Shown in pieces: positions 59,992-64,000 of a stretch of 64,000 nucleotides of DNA (within the stretch, counting starts at the first letter, position 1; each line of letters starts with the position of its first letter). A program made the translations under genes and the position numbers. The DNA is from JAVVHH01 sp964657565. GTDB taxonomy: Bacteria > Pseudomonadota > Alphaproteobacteria > Acetobacterales > Acetobacteraceae. The notes beneath the pieces were generated by a model. The model searched no databases. It was given only the letters and a program-made list of their open reading frames with translations, and had not been told where the DNA came from. The stretch spans positions 16,448-80,447 of the forward strand of contig CAZZVQ010000009.1 in the NCBI GenBank assembly GCA_964657565.1. The letters run 5' to 3'.

Positions 59992-60807
59992 ATGCGTCGG
60001 GGCGCCCTCGTCGTGCTCCTGCTCGCCCCGGCCGCCGCTCGTGCCGAGAGCTGCCACTTCACCGGCACCACCAGCCAGAACGGCCACCTCGCCGTCGAGG
60101 CCACCACGACCCAGGCGGACGGCCTGACCACGGTCGACGTCACCCTCGAGTTCACCATCCACGCCTGGATGACCGATTACCGCTACCTCGGCCAGGAGAT
60201 CAGCAGCTGGCGCGGCGCCGAGTTGCAGTCCATCGCGGTCAACCAGCGCAGCCTGGCCGACGGCGACATCAAGCGCCAGCAATGGGATGTCTTCACGCGC
60301 AGCGGCGCCCGGCTCGAGGGCTACCGCGTGCAGGCCAAACACCTGGCCGATTTCCGCCAGCGGCATCCCGGTTTCGTGGCGCACTGGGCGCCGGCCGATT
60401 TCGGCCAGCCCTGGCTCGACGATTATCGCCGCGCCACCCCGGAGCGCCGCCCCGACCTCGACCTTCCTGCCGCCGCAGCCCGCACCCCCCTCGCCTTCGC
60501 GTTCTATTGGAGCCGGTTCCTGCCCCAGGCCGGCGCCCGGGTGCCGCTCGTCCTGCCCAGCTTCAAGCGGAACAAGAGCACCGACCTCCGCCTTGGCCCC
60601 GCGACTCCTGGCGACGGCTGGTCGCGCTGGTCGACCGAACTGCACCACCCCAGCCTGCAAGCCTCGCCGGCGTCACTCGCCGCCGCCTGGGTCTCGCCGG
60701 ACCACTACCTGCTGCAACTCGGGTTCGACATCCACACCGAGTGGGCGTCCGGACGGGCCATGCTGCACGCCGAGGGCTGCCAGGGCATCCAGATCAGGCC
60801 GGATTAG
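59992..60807 (+). CDS. Exported protein of unknown function
   Basis: A 271-residue protein beginning MRRGALVVLLLAPAAARAES, a short Sec signal. The open frame upstream overlaps the aldolase gene and is not used. The mature part is rich in Trp, His and aromatic residues (HAWMTDYRYLGQEISSWRG, SRFLPQAGARVPLVLPSF) and predicted mainly beta. Two Cys (after cleavage SCHFTG, and EGCQG near the end) could form a disulfide. No family is recognised with confidence. The stop overlaps convergently with the Lrp regulator by 4 bp. Confidence 0.7.
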   Translation: MRRGALVVLLLAPAAARAESCHFTGTTSQNGHLAVEATTTQADGLTTVDVTLEFTIHAWMTDYRYLGQEISSWRGAELQSIAVNQRSLADGDIKRQQWDVFTRSGARLEGYRVQAKHLADFRQRHPGFVAHWAPADFGQPWLDDYRRATPERRPDLDLPAAAARTPLAFAFYWSRFLPQAGARVPLVLPSFKRNKSTDLRLGPATPGDGWSRWSTELHHPSLQASPASLAAAWVSPDHYLLQLGFDIHTEWASGRAMLHAEGCQGIQIRPD

Positions 60808-61265
60808 CGGGCGTAGTCGAGCGGGAGCGCAGTGGTCGACTTGATCGTCTCCATCGCGAAGCTCGCGCTGACGTCGTTCAGCTCGATGCGTTCGATCAGC
60901 CGCTTGTAGACGCGGTCATAGCCGGCGATGTCCGGCACCACGATGTGCAGCAGGTAATCGACATCGCCGGCCATGCGGTAGAAGCCGACCACCTCCGGCT
61001 GCGCCATCACGGTGGCGGTGAACGCCTCGGCCCAGTCTTTCTTATGCTGGCTGGTGCGGACGCTCACGAACACGTCGACGCCGAGATTGATCTGTCGCGC
61101 ATCCAGCAACGCCACCCGCGCCCGGATGACGCCCTCGTTGGTCAGCCGCTGCACCCGGCGCCAGCAGGGCGACGGCGAGAGTCCGGTCTTATCCGCCAAC
61201 TCGGCCAGCGGCAGCGAGGCATCAAGCTGCAACCAGTAAAGAATCCGCCGATCCGCGTCGTCCAT
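60804..61265 (-). CDS. Lrp/AsnC-family transcriptional regulator
   Basis: A 153-residue regulator. The N-terminal HTH (ADRRILYWLQLDASLPLAELADKTGLSPSPCWRRVQRL) is followed by a RAM ligand-binding domain (about 65-145) with the GDVDYLLHIVVPDIAGYDRVY segment. Such proteins bind amino acids and control their metabolism. The target is unknown; the divergent DUF6356 gene is the nearest. The 130-bp gap upstream holds an A/T-richer stretch that may contain its promoter. Confidence 0.9.
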   Translation of the reverse strand: MDDADRRILYWLQLDASLPLAELADKTGLSPSPCWRRVQRLTNEGVIRARVALLDARQINLGVDVFVSVRTSQHKKDWAEAFTATVMAQPEVVGFYRMAGDVDYLLHIVVPDIAGYDRVYKRLIERIELNDVSASFAMETIKSTTALPLDYAR

Positions 61266-61395
61266 GCAAAAATTTACCGCAAAAGAGTTCGATCGGGAAT
61301 GCCGTTTGCTGGATCACCGTCGGATTCAGCCAAAATCGAAACCATTTTGCAAGGATTTGCCGGCATCCTCGACAACGTAGCCCAGGAGAGCACCG

Positions 61396-61617
61396 ATGGA
61401 CGTGTCGTTCACCAAACACCCTGAAGCCGTTGGCGAGAGCTATGGCGAGCATTTCATGGTCGCGACGAGCTTCGGCAGCGCGATGATCCTCGGCGGTCTC
61501 GCCTGCATGGTGCACGGCATCCTGCCGTTCCTGTTCACCAGCACCGGGTCACAGACGGTCAAGCGCCTGCACGAGCGGATGGTCGTCTCCCGCCGGCGGG
61601 CGGAAGTCTCCGCCTAA
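61396..61617 (+). CDS. DUF6356 small membrane protein
   Basis: A 73-residue protein with TKHPEAVGESYGEHF at the N-terminus and one or two hydrophobic segments (about 26-50, SFGSAMILGGLACMVHGILPFLF). A basic C-terminal tail (KRLHERMVVSRRRAE) follows. The sequence is characteristic of the DUF6356 family. Function unknown. The ATG follows CCAGGAGAG. Its stop abuts the stop of the convergent DUF1178 gene. Confidence 0.85.
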   Translation: MDVSFTKHPEAVGESYGEHFMVATSFGSAMILGGLACMVHGILPFLFTSTGSQTVKRLHERMVVSRRRAEVSA

Positions 61618-62088
61618 TCAGCCATCGGCCCGCGGAACCCACGGGATCCGCGAAATCTCGATCCCTTCGTCGGCGAGCGCCTCGGCCTGCTCGGGCGTCG
61701 ACTCGCCGTAGATGTTGCGCTTGTCGCTGTCGCCGCGATGGATGCGGCGGGCTTCCTCGGCGAAGGCGGGGCCGACGTAGTCGCTGGTCCGCTCCACCTC
61801 GGCGCGGATCTTTTGCAACACGGCGCGGACCTGATCCGGCAGACCGGTCACCGCGGTCTCGGCCGGCGGCGGCAGCGGAGCCGGCGGCAGCACTTCCACC
61901 TCGCCGCGCTGCCGCTTGCTGCCCTTGCGCGGGATCGAGGGCGCCATCAACCCGCGCGTCACGCTGCTGCTGCCGCACTCCGGGCATGCGACCAGGCCGC
62001 GCTCAGCTTGCACGTCGAACGCGGCACTATCCTTGAACCAGCCATCGAACGAGTGCTCGGCGGCGCAGAGCAGCGTGTAGTGGATCAT
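61618..62088 (-). CDS. DUF1178 family protein
   Basis: A 156-residue protein beginning MIHYTLLCAAEHSFDGWF with a CPECGS zinc-ribbon-like pair near residue 35, and a conserved C-terminus (YVGPAFAEEARRIHRGDSDKR and EAEALADEGIEI-like region). These are hallmarks of DUF1178. There is no signal peptide. Function unknown. It lies 16 bp after the glutaredoxin gene on the same strand, a common order in alphaproteobacteria (comF-grxC-DUF1178). Confidence 0.88.
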   Translation of the reverse strand: MIHYTLLCAAEHSFDGWFKDSAAFDVQAERGLVACPECGSSSVTRGLMAPSIPRKGSKRQRGEVEVLPPAPLPPPAETAVTGLPDQVRAVLQKIRAEVERTSDYVGPAFAEEARRIHRGDSDKRNIYGESTPEQAEALADEGIEISRIPWVPRADG

Positions 62089-62104
62089 CGAGCAGCGGGC
62101 AGCG

Positions 62105-62359
62105 TCAGGCCGCCTTCAGCAACGGGTCGAGCTGACCGGCGCGATCGAGCGCCACCAGATCGTCGCAGCCGCCGATGTGGCGGCCGGCGATGAAGATCTG
62201 CGGGACCGATGTGCGCCCGGAGCGCTGATTGGCCTCGTCGCGCTCCTTGGAGCCTTGCGGCGCCTTGATCTCGCGATAGGGCACGCCCTTGCGCTCCAGC
62301 AGCGAGATCGCCCGCTCGCAATAGGGGCACCAAGGCTGGGTATAAATCTCTATGGTCAT
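62105..62359 (-). CDS. grxC: Glutaredoxin 3
   Basis: An 84-residue dithiol glutaredoxin with active site CPYC (Cys11 and Cys14, in TQPWCPYCERA), the cis-Pro motif TSVPQIFI and GGCDDL for glutathione binding. I start at the ATG at 62359 (MTIEIYTQ); the frame opens at 62380. It reduces protein disulfides with glutathione. It sits between comF and DUF1178 in the usual order. Confidence 0.93.
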   Translation of the reverse strand: MTIEIYTQPWCPYCERAISLLERKGVPYREIKAPQGSKERDEANQRSGRTSVPQIFIAGRHIGGCDDLVALDRAGQLDPLLKAA

Positions 62360-62399
62360 GATAAATGCAGTTTGGCACACGGGGGCGCCTCTACAAGGG

Positions 62400-63170
62400 T
62401 CAGCCGTCCCAATGCTGGGATCGCACCCGCGCGGCGGCCAGGACGTCGACCCGGGCGGCGCCGGCCGCCAGCAAGGCCGACACGCAGACTCGCGCCGTGG
62501 CGCCCGAGGTCAGCACGTCGTCGATCAGCAGCACCCGCGCATCCCGGATCATCGCCACCCGCGTCGGCCGGACGGCGATGGCGGCTGCCATCTCCGCGTT
62601 GCGCCGCGCGGGGGACATCTCGGCCAACGGGCTGGTCGCCCGCACCCGGCGCAACGCGTCCAGCAAGGCCGGCCGCCCCGTCACCCGGGTCAACGCCCGC
62701 GCGAGGAGCGCCGCCTGATTGTAGCGGCGCGACAGCATCCGCCGGCGATGCAGCGGGACCGGGATCAGCCAATCCGCCTCCCGCAGCAGCGCAGCCCCTG
62801 CCCTCGCCATCATCGGCGCCAGAGCGCGCGCGTTCTCGACCCGGTCGCCGTATTTGAACGGCAGGATCAGCCGCTTGGCCTGGTCGTCGTAGCGCAGCGC
62901 CGCCCGCGCCTCGCCCCAGGGCGGCGGGTCCGCGATGCAGGTCGGGCACTCGCCGGAGGGACCGCCGCGCCCCGCCGTCTCGAACGGCACGCCACACCGG
63001 CTGCAGCACGGGGCGGTGATGAAGTGGGTCTTCTCGAAGCAGGCGGGACAGAACTGGCCCGGCGCGTCGACCGGCTGATCGCAGGTCAGGCAGTGCGGCG
63101 GCAGCAGCAGGTCGAGCGCGACCCTGCCCGCGTGGCGCGCGACGTCAAACGCCGAAAACAACCGTGCCAT
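62400..63170 (-). CDS. comF: ComF-family phosphoribosyltransferase-like protein
   Basis: A 256-residue protein starting at ATG 63170 (MARLFSAFDVARHAG). An N-terminal zinc-finger-like Cys cluster (HCLTCDQP, CPACFEK, CCSRCGVPF, CPTC) is followed by a type I PRTase domain with the PRPP loop VLLIDDVLTSGAT near the C-terminus. It is related to ComF of competence and DNA uptake; in proteobacteria the role is often unclear. It overlaps the 3' end of the rhodanese gene by 26 bp. Confidence 0.88.
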   Translation of the reverse strand: MARLFSAFDVARHAGRVALDLLLPPHCLTCDQPVDAPGQFCPACFEKTHFITAPCCSRCGVPFETAGRGGPSGECPTCIADPPPWGEARAALRYDDQAKRLILPFKYGDRVENARALAPMMARAGAALLREADWLIPVPLHRRRMLSRRYNQAALLARALTRVTGRPALLDALRRVRATSPLAEMSPARRNAEMAAAIAVRPTRVAMIRDARVLLIDDVLTSGATARVCVSALLAAGAARVDVLAAARVRSQHWDG

Positions 63171-64000
63171 CCCGCTCGACCTCGTGCACGAGGTCGATTT
63201 CCCAGGAGAGGTAGGCGTGCATGGCCTCTTCGACGCCGGAGTTGCGGTCGTAGGGGCGGAGATAGAAGTCGACGCAGTCCTCGTCGGCCGGGTCGGTGCG
63301 GCTGGCCTCGAGCACGCCGCCGCGGGCGACCCACCCCGCCGTGCCGCCGCGCAGGACGGTGACCGGGGCCTGAGTGAGGGCCGCGATTTCGGCAACGGCG
63401 GCGGGCGCGAGCGAGCCGTCCGGGGACGTGACGACGATCTGGCGGGCGGCGGCCAGCCGGTCCCGCAGCGCGTCGAGCCGGGTGCGGATGCCCCAGACCG
63501 CGCCGGGGATGTGGCCGGCCCGGTAATCGATGCTGCGCGCGAGATCGACCACGACGGCGCCGTCCGGGATGGTGTCGATCCCGTCCTGCGGCGGCGGCTC
63601 CGACGGCGCCGGGGCCAGCTCGTCCAGCCCGCCCTCGACGGCGAACACGTCGCGGTGGCCCATGAGGCGCAGCCACGCGCCGGTCATGCGCGCCCGCACG
63701 CCGTCATCGTCGATCAGGGCGATCCGGGCGCCGCGCACGCCGATCCACTGGTCCGTCGCCTGCACGAGTTGCCCGCCGGGCGCGCTGCGGCTGCCGGGCC
63801 GGTGTCCGCGGGCGAACTCGGCCGGGTCACGCACGTCGAGCACGTAGAGCGTGCGGTCGGGGTCTTCCACGAGCCGGTCGAGGTCGAGCGGCCCGATCAC
63901 GCCGACGCCGGCCGCCTCGGCGAAGCGTGCTGCGCGCTCGGCGGCGAGCGCGGCCGTCTTCGGCGGCCCCTCCGCATAGCGCTCGGTTCGCCCGCGGGCG
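63145..64000 (-). CDS. Multi-domain rhodanese-like protein (5' end beyond the window)
   Basis: The frame is open through the right edge, and the residues read before the GTG at 63900 (RTERYAEGPPKTAALAAERA) look coding, so the start lies outside. At least two rhodanese domains are visible: LYVLDVRDPAEFARGHRPGS and, further on, VVDLARSIDYRAGHIPGAVWG. The active-site loops visible lack an obvious catalytic Cys in the first two. The C-terminal part ends DFYLRPYDRNSGVEEAMHAYL. It is probably a sulfurtransferase-related or signalling rhodanese protein. Confidence 0.82.
   Translation of the reverse strand, partial: ARGRTERYAEGPPKTAALAAERAARFAEAAGVGVIGPLDLDRLVEDPDRTLYVLDVRDPAEFARGHRPGSRSAPGGQLVQATDQWIGVRGARIALIDDDGVRARMTGAWLRLMGHRDVFAVEGGLDELAPAPSEPPPQDGIDTIPDGAVVVDLARSIDYRAGHIPGAVWGIRTRLDALRDRLAAARQIVVTSPDGSLAPAAVAEIAALTQAPVTVLRGGTAGWVARGGVLEASRTDPADEDCVDFYLRPYDRNSGVEEAMHAYLSWEIDLVHEVERDGTVVFGV

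Noticed and set aside
1..64000. CRISPR arrays, insertion sequences and rRNA operons
   Set aside because: No regularly spaced direct repeats, transposase motifs (DDE) or rRNA-like sequence were noticed on either strand.

Overview
The window is a high-GC stretch from what looks like an alphaproteobacterium of the Rhodospirillales/Acetobacteraceae type. This is inferred from base composition, from dense 4-bp stop/start overlaps, and from lineage-typical genes: the mfd-sdhE-recG block, DUF1178, DUF427, a DUF6502/DUF5666 pair, an HpnL-like membrane protein and several orphan amino-acid/urea-type binding proteins. No rRNA, CRISPR array or insertion sequence was found, and no gap between genes exceeds 300 bp.

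Positions 1-10443 are the right end of a prophage. Tail-fibre and beta-helix (tail-spike/depolymerase-like) proteins are followed by small membrane and coiled-coil proteins, a holin-like/lipoprotein-like protein, a GH24 lysozyme, and a leftward three-gene module with two HTH-type proteins. That module is driven by a clear -35/-10 promoter lying over a 9-bp palindrome. The prophage stops at a 45-nt relic (10399-10443) that reads as the 3' half of a tRNA-Arg(ACG). This is most simply attR, with the intact tRNA and integrase beyond the left edge.

Positions 10.5-29.3 kb are chromosome: a GGDEF cyclase, an ABC-F ATPase, a Tat-exported SorAB-type sulfite dehydrogenase with its cytochrome, a zinc alcohol dehydrogenase, binding protein 1, a metallo-beta-lactamase-fold hydrolase, the DUF6502-DUF5666 pair, two paralogous exported proteins of unknown function (14.1 and 22.0 kb), a tyrosine-decarboxylase-like PLP enzyme, a DUF1223 protein, a polytopic membrane protein and a hybrid histidine kinase.

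Positions 29.3-38.9 kb carry the most coherent system. A leftward operon encodes an acyl-CoA ligase, enoyl-CoA hydratase, 3-hydroxyacyl-CoA-dehydrogenase-type SDR, a periplasmic binding protein, a CobW/G3E GTPase, an amidohydrolase and PobA. It is divergent from a MarR regulator and an MFS transporter. Read together this matches a CoA-dependent, thiolase-less side-chain removal route for hydroxycinnamates (p-coumarate to 4-hydroxybenzoate to protocatechuate). A translationally coupled GTPase may act as metal chaperone for the amidohydrolase. PcaB and a fused PcaD-PcaC at 50.6-53.1 kb, next to another binding protein, supply further steps of the protocatechuate branch. PcaGH and PcaIJ are not in the window.

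Positions 38.9-50.6 kb hold DUF427, MATE, a chemoreceptor, mfd, sdhE, recG, a ParDE toxin-antitoxin pair and binding protein 3. Positions 53.1-58.4 kb hold a rightward series: split TPP decarboxylase, GT2 glycosyltransferase, methyltransferase, HpnL-like protein and class III aminotransferase. This could be an uncharacterised biosynthetic unit. The remainder to 64 kb is a degenerate histidine-kinase-like ATPase, a DapA-family aldolase, an exported protein, an Lrp regulator, DUF6356, DUF1178, glutaredoxin, ComF and a multi-rhodanese protein running off the right edge.
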